DNA from: Thiomicrorhabdus lithotrophica | GTDB taxonomy: Bacteria > Pseudomonadota > Gammaproteobacteria > Thiomicrospirales > Thiomicrospiraceae | Direction of reading: 5' to 3' | DNA: 64,000 nucleotides | Assembly (NCBI RefSeq): GCF_029201445.1 | Contig: NZ_CP102381.1 | Coordinates: 2,418,001-2,482,000 of the forward strand | Part shown: piece by piece, positions 29,405-37,584 of the stretch | Position numbering within the stretch: position 1 is the stretch's first letter | Layout: each line of letters starts with the position of its first letter | The notes under the pieces: model-generated | Seen by the model: only the letters and a program-made list of their open reading frames with translations | Told to the model about the DNA's origin: nothing | The model's database searches: none | Made by a program: the position numbers and the translations under genes

Positions 29405-31315
29405 ATGCAGTCAACCGCCTCTTCCTCACAAGCAGTGGATAACCCTATTAAAAGTTTAACTGCAGAACAGTTAAGCCAATTAAAAGGCATACTCCTCAGT
29501 ACCAATGAAGAAAAGATATTAGAAGATAGTTTTAATCTATCAAAAAACAAGGATGAACTAAGCAAACTTAGATCATTATTGTTTCCTGCAGAAGAGTTTC
29601 AGCAACGCCTTTTTCAGAACGATTTTAAAAAATTTCAACACCTAATTGAATGGTTGGAAGCAAACCAGCTAAAAGCAAACCAGTTAACTCAAATACTCCC
29701 TAAAGCAATTGAAGACTTAGCCTCAAATAGCCCACGTTTTACGGAAGCTCTTGCGCCTCAAATTGAAAAAAGCCTCCACCGTTCAGTAGCCAAAAATCCA
29801 CAACCGCTAATTGATTCTCTCTTCCCAATTATTGGCCCAATGATTCGTAAATCCATTTCAGAATCATTAAGCGATATGCTCAAAAACATTAACCAACTTG
29901 TTGATCAAAGCTTTTCAATAAAAGCCCTAAAATGGCGTTGGGAGGCAAGAAAAACGGGTAAAAGCTATGCTGAAGTTGCTCTAATAAGATCTCTTAGCTA
30001 TCAAGTAGATCAAATTTTTCTCATCCATCAAGAAACCAGTATTTTATTAGAGCACCTCACGTCACCCAATAGCATACATAAAGACGCTGACATGGTATCG
30101 GGCATGCTTTCTGCAGTTCAAGATTTTGCAACAGACGCCTTTAGTATTGAAGATGGTGGCTATTTAAGTGAGCTAAAGCTTGGAGACTTTACACTTATTC
30201 TAGAAAAAGGACCTAAAGCTTCAATTGTAGCGGCTGTCTTAGGTAAAGCCCCTGCATCATTAAGAAATGAACTCCAACAAAAGTTAGAATCAATACACCG
30301 TGATTTTAACGACGAACTAATCAATTTTAACGGTAACACACAAGTTTTTGACTCTGCTATTGCCGATCTATCTACTTGTTTAATCAGCCAGAAACGTTCC
30401 CAGAGAAAGCCTATTTTACGCTGGGTAGTATTATCACTAATCATTGCATCTGCAATGTTTTATAGCGGTCATCTAATGTGGAAACATTTTTATTATGACC
30501 AGGCCTGGTCTGAAGTCGTTTCTCAGTTAAAACAACAACCCGGAATCATAGTACTCGAAAATGATGATTCAGAAATCCATGGTCTAGTTGATCCAATTAT
30601 TGGAGATATAAAACAGTTCACTGCTCGCCAACCCTGGTTCAATAACAATAAACTGGATATTGAACAAATTGATTTTCACTTTCGCCCGTTCATTTCATTA
30701 GATTCAAGCATTATAGAAAAACGAATTGAGCAATCACTTTACCTTCCGCAAGGGATTCAACATCAATTCAAAGACTCTGTTTTAAGTTTAAAAGGTGAAA
30801 CTACTAGTACCTGGCTCACAAACAACTCTATACGATTACAAAGTATACAAGGTGTAACCCATTTAGATACATCTGGTCTTATTTTGACAGATATTGAACA
30901 ACGTAAAAATCAAGAAACATGGAATAAACTCCTGAATCAACACAAAAAACAAATAGAGTCTATTCACTTCTATTTTGATGTTGGTTTAACCGAGTTAACT
31001 GAAGAGCATAAGGCCATTTTAACGAAATTAATTTCACATATTTACTCTGTCGAAGAACAAGCAAAAAATTTACAGCTTCAGGTCAAGTGGACAGTAGTTG
31101 GTTTTATTGACCATACTAGCGGCAGTATAAAACTAAATACTCAACTTACCCAGCAGAGAGTTGATGCTATTGCACTCCAGTTTAAAGCCCTGACGAAGGA
31201 TTTGAACATAAATTTTTCAACGGCACTCAGCCTATATGAGGTACAATCGGAAACCGTATCAACAGAAAATTTACGTCGAGTCTCTCTGAAATTTAAGGTA
31301 AGCCCAATCTCATGA
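29405..31315 (+). CDS. Membrane-anchored OmpA/MotB-like protein with large cytoplasmic N-terminus
   Basis: A 636-residue protein. A large charged N-terminal part without signal peptide (1-335), including the LRSLLFPAE motif (55-63) and two PLIDSLFPIIGPMIRKSI-like amphipathic stretches, is followed by one transmembrane helix (about 338-358). A periplasmic region and a C-terminal OmpA-like domain follow (about 519-630; IHFYFDVGLTELTEEH at its start), which in relatives binds peptidoglycan. Topology: cytoplasmic N, periplasmic C. Its last four bases overlap the GTPase start (ATGA). It plausibly links the cell wall to the cytoplasmic GTPase. An exact palindrome copy at 30498 encodes Asp-Gln-Ala-Trp just after the helix. 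Confidence 0.85.
   Translation: MQSTASSSQAVDNPIKSLTAEQLSQLKGILLSTNEEKILEDSFNLSKNKDELSKLRSLLFPAEEFQQRLFQNDFKKFQHLIEWLEANQLKANQLTQILPKAIEDLASNSPRFTEALAPQIEKSLHRSVAKNPQPLIDSLFPIIGPMIRKSISESLSDMLKNINQLVDQSFSIKALKWRWEARKTGKSYAEVALIRSLSYQVDQIFLIHQETSILLEHLTSPNSIHKDADMVSGMLSAVQDFATDAFSIEDGGYLSELKLGDFTLILEKGPKASIVAAVLGKAPASLRNELQQKLESIHRDFNDELINFNGNTQVFDSAIADLSTCLISQKRSQRKPILRWVVLSLIIASAMFYSGHLMWKHFYYDQAWSEVVSQLKQQPGIIVLENDDSEIHGLVDPIIGDIKQFTARQPWFNNNKLDIEQIDFHFRPFISLDSSIIEKRIEQSLYLPQGIQHQFKDSVLSLKGETTSTWLTNNSIRLQSIQGVTHLDTSGLILTDIEQRKNQETWNKLLNQHKKQIESIHFYFDVGLTELTEEHKAILTKLISHIYSVEEQAKNLQLQVKWTVVGFIDHTSGSIKLNTQLTQQRVDAIALQFKALTKDLNINFSTALSLYEVQSETVSTENLRRVSLKFKVSPIS
30498..30509. repeat. Iterated palindrome ACCAGGCCTGGT, exact copy
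   Basis: Inside the OmpA-like gene, just after the transmembrane segment; read as Asp-Gln-Ala-Trp-Ser. Confidence 0.9.
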
Positions 31316-31815
31316 TTCAAAAGAAAATTTGCCTAATTGGAGCTTTTTCAGTTGGAAAAACTAGCCTTATTCGACAATACGTAGATAGTATTTTTTCTGA
31401 TAAATATCTAACTACTGTCGGCGTAAAAATTGATAAAAAGATTATCAAATTTGAATCTGAAGACGTACAACTCATGATTTGGGATTTAGCAGGTGAAGAT
31501 GACTATACCGAAATCAAACTATCCTACCTTAGAGGTGCATCAGGGTTCATATACGTCGCCGATGGCACTCGAGCTATAACCTTAACCAAAATCATCGATA
31601 TACAGGAAAAAATTGAAGAAGATTTTGGTCAATCCCCTTTTATTCTTGCTATCAACAAAAACGATTTAGCCGATGAATGGGAAATTGATCAGAGTCACCT
31701 AGACCATTTGTATTATAAAAACTGGCCCATTTTTAAAACCAGTGCCAAAACGGGTTTGGCCGTTGATGAAGCTTTTACTCATCTTGCACAACTTATACTG
31801 GATAAATCATGTTAA
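31312..31815 (+). CDS. Ras/Rab-like small GTPase
   Basis: A 167-residue stand-alone GTPase with all five Ras-superfamily motifs: G1 GAFSVGKTS (10-18), G2 Thr within LTTVGV (about 34-35), G3 WDLAGE (57-62), G4 NKND (115-118) and G5 TSAKTG (143-148). The spacing and the WDxAG sequence are closer to eukaryotic Rab/Ras than to Era or Der. The catalytic glutamine after DxxG (Ras Gln61) is glutamate, so intrinsic hydrolysis may be slow or need a partner. Start and stop overlap both neighbours (4 and 7 bases). It resembles the prokaryotic MglA/Rup-type GTPases; the exact subgroup is not decided. Confidence 0.92.
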   Translation: MIQKKICLIGAFSVGKTSLIRQYVDSIFSDKYLTTVGVKIDKKIIKFESEDVQLMIWDLAGEDDYTEIKLSYLRGASGFIYVADGTRAITLTKIIDIQEKIEEDFGQSPFILAINKNDLADEWEIDQSHLDHLYYKNWPIFKTSAKTGLAVDEAFTHLAQLILDKSC

Positions 31816-32834
31816 ACGTCTCAGAAGCTCTTTTATATGAAATCAGTGCCGTATTATTAGAGTTTCATCCTAATAAAATATTAGAAAGAGTCACCCCGGA
31901 GACAGAATGGTTTGAATACTTGTTTGATGCATCGAAGGTATTAGATCAATACCATATAGATACTCAACTACCTTTTTTAAGTAATTTCTTAATCGATGCT
32001 TCTGAGTTTTGGGACTCTAATAAAGAAGGAAGTATTAATTCTGGCCCTTGGATTGAGGTTTATCAAGAACAAGAACTTGCATTAGAAGCATTAGCGTTAA
32101 ATTTTTCAGGAAAACATTTTTTACTGATAAAAGACCTCGGAGAAAGTTATTTAGAACTTAGAAAAACCTTACAAGTTGCTCGCGATAATTTACTCATGTC
32201 AGAAAAGCTTGAAAAAGAACTAATTAAACGTAATGAAATGCTCCGTTATCGAGAGGAAGAGATTGCATTACGTTTACTAGCCGCAGCCGATTATCGTGAT
32301 GAAGAAACAGGGGCACATATTAAACGTATTGGCTTATATTCTAAAGCGATTGCTAAAGCTCTAGACCTAAACCAAGAAATTTTAGAAAACATACAGATCG
32401 CCGCTTCAATGCACGATATCGGGAAAATTGCTATACCAGACCATATATTATTAAAACCAGGACCGTTTGAACCTGAAGAGTTAGAGTATATGCGAAAACA
32501 TGCTGAATTAGGCGCTAAAATGCTCAAGGGTTCAGATATACCTTTATTAAATATGGCTTACTCTATTGCAATGAACCATCATGAAAAATGGGATGGCACA
32601 GGTTACCCAAATGGATTGTCAGGCAGTGAGATTCCTATCGAAGCACGAATTGTTGCTATCGTAGATGTTTATGATGCGATGTTAAGTGAACGCCCTTATA
32701 AAAAAGCATTTGCTGAAGAATATGTTTTAGAACATATGCAAAAAAACAGTGGAACACATTTTGACCCTTCCGTTTTTAATACATTTATAAAAATCCTGCC
32801 CGAAATTCAAACAATTAGGAAAAGTGTTATATAG
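31809..32834 (+). CDS. HD-GYP domain c-di-GMP phosphodiesterase
   Basis: A 341-residue cytoplasmic protein. An unclassified N-terminal domain (1-115) and a short coiled coil (about 115-150) precede an HD-GYP domain (about 155-330). The metal-binding pair His202-Asp203 (MHDIGKIAIPD) and HHEKWDGTGYP (about 257-267) are intact, so hydrolysis of c-di-GMP to pGpG or GMP is expected. It overlaps the GTPase stop by seven bases, suggesting the GTPase state or its membrane partner controls a c-di-GMP output. Confidence 0.92.
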   Translation: MLNVSEALLYEISAVLLEFHPNKILERVTPETEWFEYLFDASKVLDQYHIDTQLPFLSNFLIDASEFWDSNKEGSINSGPWIEVYQEQELALEALALNFSGKHFLLIKDLGESYLELRKTLQVARDNLLMSEKLEKELIKRNEMLRYREEEIALRLLAAADYRDEETGAHIKRIGLYSKAIAKALDLNQEILENIQIAASMHDIGKIAIPDHILLKPGPFEPEELEYMRKHAELGAKMLKGSDIPLLNMAYSIAMNHHEKWDGTGYPNGLSGSEIPIEARIVAIVDVYDAMLSERPYKKAFAEEYVLEHMQKNSGTHFDPSVFNTFIKILPEIQTIRKSVI

Positions 32835-33063
32835 ATCTACTGAACTATTTTTTCATACTAGATATTTTACTTAATCTTATCCAACATCTGTAAAGATATA
32901 ATTTCCAAAAATATTGATATAAAACTATAATCATTTTGAATTAAAAATTCATCTTGTTAGGATTTTTTTAATTTCTAAATTTTTTAACAAAAAATCTAAT
33001 CTTTAGCTTACAAAAATCATGTTTTTGTACACTAATTTAATAAAGCATCGATAAAAATAGAAA

Positions 33064-33945
33064 ATGAAACATGAACTTGCCGTTGCAGCCTCAATTTTAA
33101 ATCGGGTTAAATTACCTAAGATTTCCAATGAAGTTACTGAGCTTCAAAATGAATCGTTCAAACCTGACCCCGATGTCAACGTTATTACCCGATGCATAAA
33201 CCGTAACCCAAAACTATTTACTAAATTTTTGGCTGTGGCCAGTTTTGTTTCCAAAAAAGAAATTGGTACCGCTAGACAAGCGGTTGATATTTTAGGGACC
33301 AAAGGGGTCTTTAGCATTTTCTTCTCTAGCGCAATTGAATTTAGCTTTATGTCAAAAGGTGATTCTGAAATCATCGTAAATCATGCTATTAAAATTGCGA
33401 CTGCGATGGCTGAATTATCAAGTAAATTAAAGAATGTAAAGGTCAGTGATGCTTATCTTTATGGACTGTTATATAACGTGGGTTATATCGTACTGAGTCA
33501 ATTTGCACCCGAGAGATACAAACCTTGTTATTTAGCAAGCTTGATGACGCCTTCTGAATGTAATAAAAAAGAGCTTGAAGCCTTTAAAACAACCAGTGCA
33601 CATATCGGGGTTTATGTTGCCAGGAAATGGCATGTAAAAAACTCAGTATATAGCGGAATACTGTTCCAGCAAACAGACATTAAAAAATGCCCCGAAGGTA
33701 AAAATCAAGCCTACGAATTAATTAATCTTCTTAATATCGCGCGTATGGTCGTATCTGAAACGGAAGATGCTCGTTATGTGACTGATGAAGTTCGAAACTC
33801 TGCTATGCAGTCTATGCAAAACTTGGGTATTGACAATAAACACTTCATTCGTGCCCAGCAGATGGTTAAAGAGCTTGGTAAAGAGTTACGTTCAATTCCT
33901 GAAGAGGTCGTAGGCAATGAAGAGATTATTTTAGCTATGAATTAA
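33064..33945 (+). CDS. HDOD domain protein
   Basis: A 293-residue helical protein following the HDOD pattern: RCINRNPKLFTKFLAVASF, ARQAVDILGTKGVFSIFFSSAI, then LYGLLYNVGYIVLSQFAPERY where HD-superfamily enzymes have LLHDIG. The His-Asp pair is Tyr-Asn here, so it is non-catalytic as in other HDOD proteins, which act as signalling adaptors. It is separated by 229 AT-rich bases from the GTPase operon and may be separately transcribed. No clear Shine-Dalgarno precedes the ATG. Confidence 0.82.
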   Translation: MKHELAVAASILNRVKLPKISNEVTELQNESFKPDPDVNVITRCINRNPKLFTKFLAVASFVSKKEIGTARQAVDILGTKGVFSIFFSSAIEFSFMSKGDSEIIVNHAIKIATAMAELSSKLKNVKVSDAYLYGLLYNVGYIVLSQFAPERYKPCYLASLMTPSECNKKELEAFKTTSAHIGVYVARKWHVKNSVYSGILFQQTDIKKCPEGKNQAYELINLLNIARMVVSETEDARYVTDEVRNSAMQSMQNLGIDNKHFIRAQQMVKELGKELRSIPEEVVGNEEIILAMN

Positions 33946-34040
33946 GAACCCTTATCATCTAAGATACTTTCCATAGTTTTAAAACGCCTTAAGCTTAAAT
34001 TTATACACAAATATACCTCAAGATCAGCTCAAGCATTTCA

Positions 34041-34052
34041 ACCAGGCCTGGT
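34041..34052. repeat. Iterated palindrome ACCAGGCCTGGT, exact copy
   Basis: Intergenic, 43 bases upstream of the recG start. Confidence 0.9.
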
Positions 34053-34094
34053 AGTTTTTGATAAAATTCAATCAATTCGATTAAGGTCCCATTA

Positions 34095-36167
34095 ATGCTC
34101 TCTGAACACTCTCTAGATAATCTGAAAGGGGTTGGCCCTAAGCAATTAGAGAAGCTCCACAAACTGGGGCTTTTTGTTGTGCAAGATTTATTGTTTCACT
34201 TGCCCCTACGTTACCAAGATAAAACTAAACTTACCGCCCTTGAAAATGCGTGTTTGGGTAGCGAAGTGTTGATGGAGGGTGAGATTTTCTCTCAAGCATT
34301 AACCCGTGGCAGACGAAATAGCCTGCTAGTTAAAATTCAGTCACCACAGGGGGCTTTTTTAACCTTACGTTTTTTTCATTTTCATTATCGTCAAGCTCAG
34401 CAATTTACTCGAGGCAAAACACTACGTGTATTTGGTGAAGTTCGCTCTGGCCCAAATGGCTTGGAGATGGTTCATCCTAGCTATGAATTTGTGAACACAG
34501 AAACGCCCCCAGAATTAGAGAATACTCTAACACCCATTTACCCAACTACCGAAGGTTTAGGTCAAGTCTCCTTACTTAAGTTGGTTCAACAAGCAATGAG
34601 CTTATTAAAGCAATATCCATTAGTTGAATTACTACCTAACAATCTCTTAGATTCATTGCAGCTTCCTGACTTAAACTCAGCACTTTTTACCCTTCATCAA
34701 CCTCAACCCGATGATGATTTGCTAGAAATTAAACAGTTTAGTCATCCTGCTCAACAACGCTTAATTGTAGAAGAACTCATTACCCAACAAGCTGCCCTTC
34801 AACTGTTACGCCAAACCGAGCAAAAGCGTTTAGCTCCTGCTCTTCCTGCTAGCCAAATGGCCAATGCTTTATTAAAAAGCCTACCGTTTGCTCTAACCGA
34901 TGCACAGCAACGAGTATTGCAAGAGATTCAACAAGACTTACTAAAGCCATACCCTATGCAACGTTTAGTACAAGGAGATGTAGGTTCAGGTAAAACCGTT
35001 ATTGCCGCTCTAGCAGCCATACAAGCCGCAGAAGCAGGTTATCAAGTTGCTATCATGGCTCCCACTGAAATATTGGCTGAACAACACCTTAATGCGTTTT
35101 TAGAATGGTTAGAACCTTTAGGTGTGACCGTGGCCTGGTTAAATGGTCGTATGAAAGCCGCCGAAAAACGTTTTCAACTGGCACAGATTGAATCAGGTGA
35201 AGCCAAAATTGTGATTGGTACTCACGCTTTATTTCAAGATAGCGTCACTTTCAATCGACTCGGCCTGGTGGTCATTGATGAACAGCACCGCTTTGGCGTT
35301 CATCAACGTTTGGCCCTACATGAAAAGGGCCAAAACCAAGACCATCACCCCCATCAATTAGTTATGACCGCTACCCCTATTCCTCGAACCTTAGCCATGA
35401 CCGCTTATGGCGATTTGGATTTATCCATAATCGATGAACTACCTCCAGGACGCAAACCCATTGATACCGCAGTATTAAGCAATGAAAAACGCTCATCGGT
35501 GATGGAACACCTCTATGTAAAATGCAAACAAGGCGTACAAGCCTACTGGGTTTGCCCACTCATTGAAGAATCAGAGCTACTACACGCGCAAGCAGCAGAA
35601 GTGACAGCAACGCAATTTACCGATCATTGGCCAGACTTAAGAGTCGGTTTAATTCATGGGAGATTGAAGGGTGAGCAAAAAGCGCTGGTGATGAATGCCT
35701 TTAAAGACCATGAGCTTGATTTATTGGTTGCAACTACCGTTATTGAGGTTGGAGTCAACGTACCAAATTCAAGTCTAATGATTATTGAAAATGCTGAACG
35801 TTTAGGACTGGCTCAGCTCCATCAGTTACGTGGCCGTGTTGGGCGTGGTGATTTGCAAAGTCATTGTGTACTGCTCTACCAACCACCGCTATCCGAAACC
35901 GGTAAAGCGCGTTTAAACATTATGCGCGATACAACGGATGGTTTTAGAATAGCAGAAGAAGACTTGAAAATAAGGGGGCCTGGTGAAATTCTTGGAACCA
36001 AGCAGACAGGTGGTTTACAATTTAGAATTGCAGACTTAAAGCGTGATAGCCATTGGATTCCAATAGCACAACACTGGGCTAAAACACTGGTCGAAAATGA
36101 CACTCAAATCGTTACCGACTTGCAAGAACGCTGGGTTGGTCACAAGGTAGACTATCAACATGCTTAA
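34095..36167 (+). CDS. recG: ATP-dependent DNA helicase RecG
   Basis: Branch-migration helicase that regresses stalled forks, 690 residues. N-terminal wedge/OB domain (about 1-230), helicase domain 1 with GDVGSGKTV and DEQHRFGV, helicase domain 2 with TTVIEVGVNVPNSSLMIIENAERLGLAQLHQLRGRVGRG, and the TRG motif region. It is the usual downstream neighbour of the spoT block in many gammaproteobacteria; here the GTPase/HDOD genes intervene. Confidence 0.97.
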   Translation: MLSEHSLDNLKGVGPKQLEKLHKLGLFVVQDLLFHLPLRYQDKTKLTALENACLGSEVLMEGEIFSQALTRGRRNSLLVKIQSPQGAFLTLRFFHFHYRQAQQFTRGKTLRVFGEVRSGPNGLEMVHPSYEFVNTETPPELENTLTPIYPTTEGLGQVSLLKLVQQAMSLLKQYPLVELLPNNLLDSLQLPDLNSALFTLHQPQPDDDLLEIKQFSHPAQQRLIVEELITQQAALQLLRQTEQKRLAPALPASQMANALLKSLPFALTDAQQRVLQEIQQDLLKPYPMQRLVQGDVGSGKTVIAALAAIQAAEAGYQVAIMAPTEILAEQHLNAFLEWLEPLGVTVAWLNGRMKAAEKRFQLAQIESGEAKIVIGTHALFQDSVTFNRLGLVVIDEQHRFGVHQRLALHEKGQNQDHHPHQLVMTATPIPRTLAMTAYGDLDLSIIDELPPGRKPIDTAVLSNEKRSSVMEHLYVKCKQGVQAYWVCPLIEESELLHAQAAEVTATQFTDHWPDLRVGLIHGRLKGEQKALVMNAFKDHELDLLVATTVIEVGVNVPNSSLMIIENAERLGLAQLHQLRGRVGRGDLQSHCVLLYQPPLSETGKARLNIMRDTTDGFRIAEEDLKIRGPGEILGTKQTGGLQFRIADLKRDSHWIPIAQHWAKTLVENDTQIVTDLQERWVGHKVDYQHA

Positions 36168-36212
36168 CCACATACATTTTCAGTTTAATTTAATGGCAAA
36201 CTAAGGCAAACC

Positions 36213-36821
36213 ATGTCCCCACTAGACAGACTTTCTAAAATTAAAGCCTTAATGCAAGAGAAACAAAAAGCGAAAAGTTCAGTTAGACCGCAGTTTTGGA
36301 AGCCATCAGGGTTGCTGTCTCGAATATCACCATCGACTAAAATCCAGGCCTGGCTAACAACTCCAAGCTCTTTAACCGCTAAACTAAAGGGACTTTGCCC
36401 AGACTTACAAGTGGTTATTTTGTCTGAAGCGTTAGAGGTTCCCTTATTGAATGAATCTCAAAAATTGGGAATCAACCGTGATGAAGAGGCCTGGGTGCGT
36501 TGCGTGTTACTGCGCTGCCAAGATAACAACTGGGTCTATGCTCGAACCGTGATTCCAAACCTAACAACCAGCAATCCTTGGCACCACCTTCAAAGCTTAG
36601 GCAATAAACCCTTGGGTGAGGTCTTATTTGAATTGCCTAGTATTCAGCGATCCCCTTTTGAGTTTTCAAAAGACCCATTAAGCTATTGGCCACATTTACT
36701 TGAAAACTTATCCGATGACAGTGCCGCAAAAAAGCCCGGATTTGCTAGAAGGTCTATCTTTAAACAAGAAAATGCACCATTACTCCTTACTGAAGTATTC
36801 TTACCAGGCCTGGTAACTTAA
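36213..36821 (+). CDS. ubiC: Chorismate lyase UbiC
   Basis: Splits chorismate to 4-hydroxybenzoate and pyruvate, the first committed ubiquinone step. The 202 residues are longer than E. coli UbiC (165), with an N-terminal basic extension. AWLTTPSSLTAKLKGLCPDLQVVILSE, VRCVLLRCQDNNWVYARTVIP, and GNKPLGEVLFE are typical. It lies 45 bases after recG; ubiA is 5 kb away on the other strand. Two palindrome copies occur, one at 36344 (Gln-Ala-Trp) and one spanning the stop codon (36803). Confidence 0.93.
   Translation: MSPLDRLSKIKALMQEKQKAKSSVRPQFWKPSGLLSRISPSTKIQAWLTTPSSLTAKLKGLCPDLQVVILSEALEVPLLNESQKLGINRDEEAWVRCVLLRCQDNNWVYARTVIPNLTTSNPWHHLQSLGNKPLGEVLFELPSIQRSPFEFSKDPLSYWPHLLENLSDDSAAKKPGFARRSIFKQENAPLLLTEVFLPGLVT
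36344..36353. repeat. Iterated palindrome, 10-bp core copy (CCAGGCCTGG)
   Basis: Within ubiC, read as Ile-Gln-Ala-Trp-Leu. Confidence 0.7.
36801..36816. repeat. Iterated palindrome (exact 12-mer at 36803-36814) in a 16-bp palindrome
   Basis: TTACCAGGCCTGGTAA at the 3' end of ubiC, encoding Leu-Pro-Gly-Leu-Val just before the stop codon. Confidence 0.9.
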
Positions 36822-36830
36822 TTTAAGTAC

Positions 36831-36856
36831 AAAAAAGGCCGTAAAAACAGCCTTTA
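36831..36856 (-). terminator. Terminator between ubiC and the rhodanese gene
   Basis: AAAGGC (36834-36839) / GCCTTT (36850-36855) with a 10-base loop and, on minus, a run of six T. It serves the minus-strand rhodanese gene and may act on ubiC transcripts too. Confidence 0.72.
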
Positions 36857-36886
36857 TCTAGAATAAGCTTGGATTTAATGGCAAAC

Positions 36887-37492
36887 TTAAAACTCACCTT
36901 CAACGGTGGTAAACCCTAACGCTTCCCAATCTAACATGCCACCACGGTAGTAATAGATTTTATCCGCTGGAAAACCATCACGAACCATCGCTTTCATTGC
37001 AATAGGTGATTGCGGGCATACTGGGCCATTACAAAAAGCATAAACTTTCTTAGCGTTTGTGCAGTTCCAAGCACCTGATGTTTTTTCGCAACCTAATTCA
37101 TTTAAACGCAACGCAACTTCAGTGTAAGGAATGTTAATCGCAGTTGGAATGGTACCTTCTACAAAGTGATCCTGTTGACGCATATCAATCAACATAGAAT
37201 CTTTATCGTTTAAACTGGCCAAAACTTCTAATTCCGTTACTGGGTGAGAACCAGCAACAGGAATCAAAGGCTGTAACCAACCTTTGTTTTTAGCACACGA
37301 AGTCATGGTTCGCTGGATTGTGACTGCTTTATCACCGGTTCCGACCTTAACAGCCATCACTTTATCATCTTCACTAACAATTCTTAGGTACTCTGGCTGG
37401 CCATCTTTAGACACTTTAGCCGGCTCTGCAAATGCCGAAAAGGTAGATAGAGCCACAAAAAATAAAACACTTAAACGAACGAACGGTTTCAT
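36887..37492 (-). CDS. Periplasmic rhodanese-like protein
   Basis: A 201-residue exported protein: signal peptide (about 1-22, ending FAEPA) and a C-terminal rhodanese domain (about 95-195). The active-site loop reads CNGPVCPQS, with the sulfur-carrying cysteine near residue 155 and a second cysteine five residues later; MLIDMRQQDHFVEGTIPTAINIPY is the usual rhodanese entry block. It probably transfers sulfane sulfur in the periplasm, plausible in a sulfur oxidiser. Its own terminator follows at 36831. Confidence 0.87.
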   Translation of the reverse strand: MKPFVRLSVLFFVALSTFSAFAEPAKVSKDGQPEYLRIVSEDDKVMAVKVGTGDKAVTIQRTMTSCAKNKGWLQPLIPVAGSHPVTELEVLASLNDKDSMLIDMRQQDHFVEGTIPTAINIPYTEVALRLNELGCEKTSGAWNCTNAKKVYAFCNGPVCPQSPIAMKAMVRDGFPADKIYYYRGGMLDWEALGFTTVEGEF

Positions 37493-37584
37493 AAATTTAT
37501 TCCATTAAATTAAAAAAATGCATTTTATCGATTAGGTAGTCACTACCCCATCAATATTTCTTATTGATTAGCTCTAATAATGAC

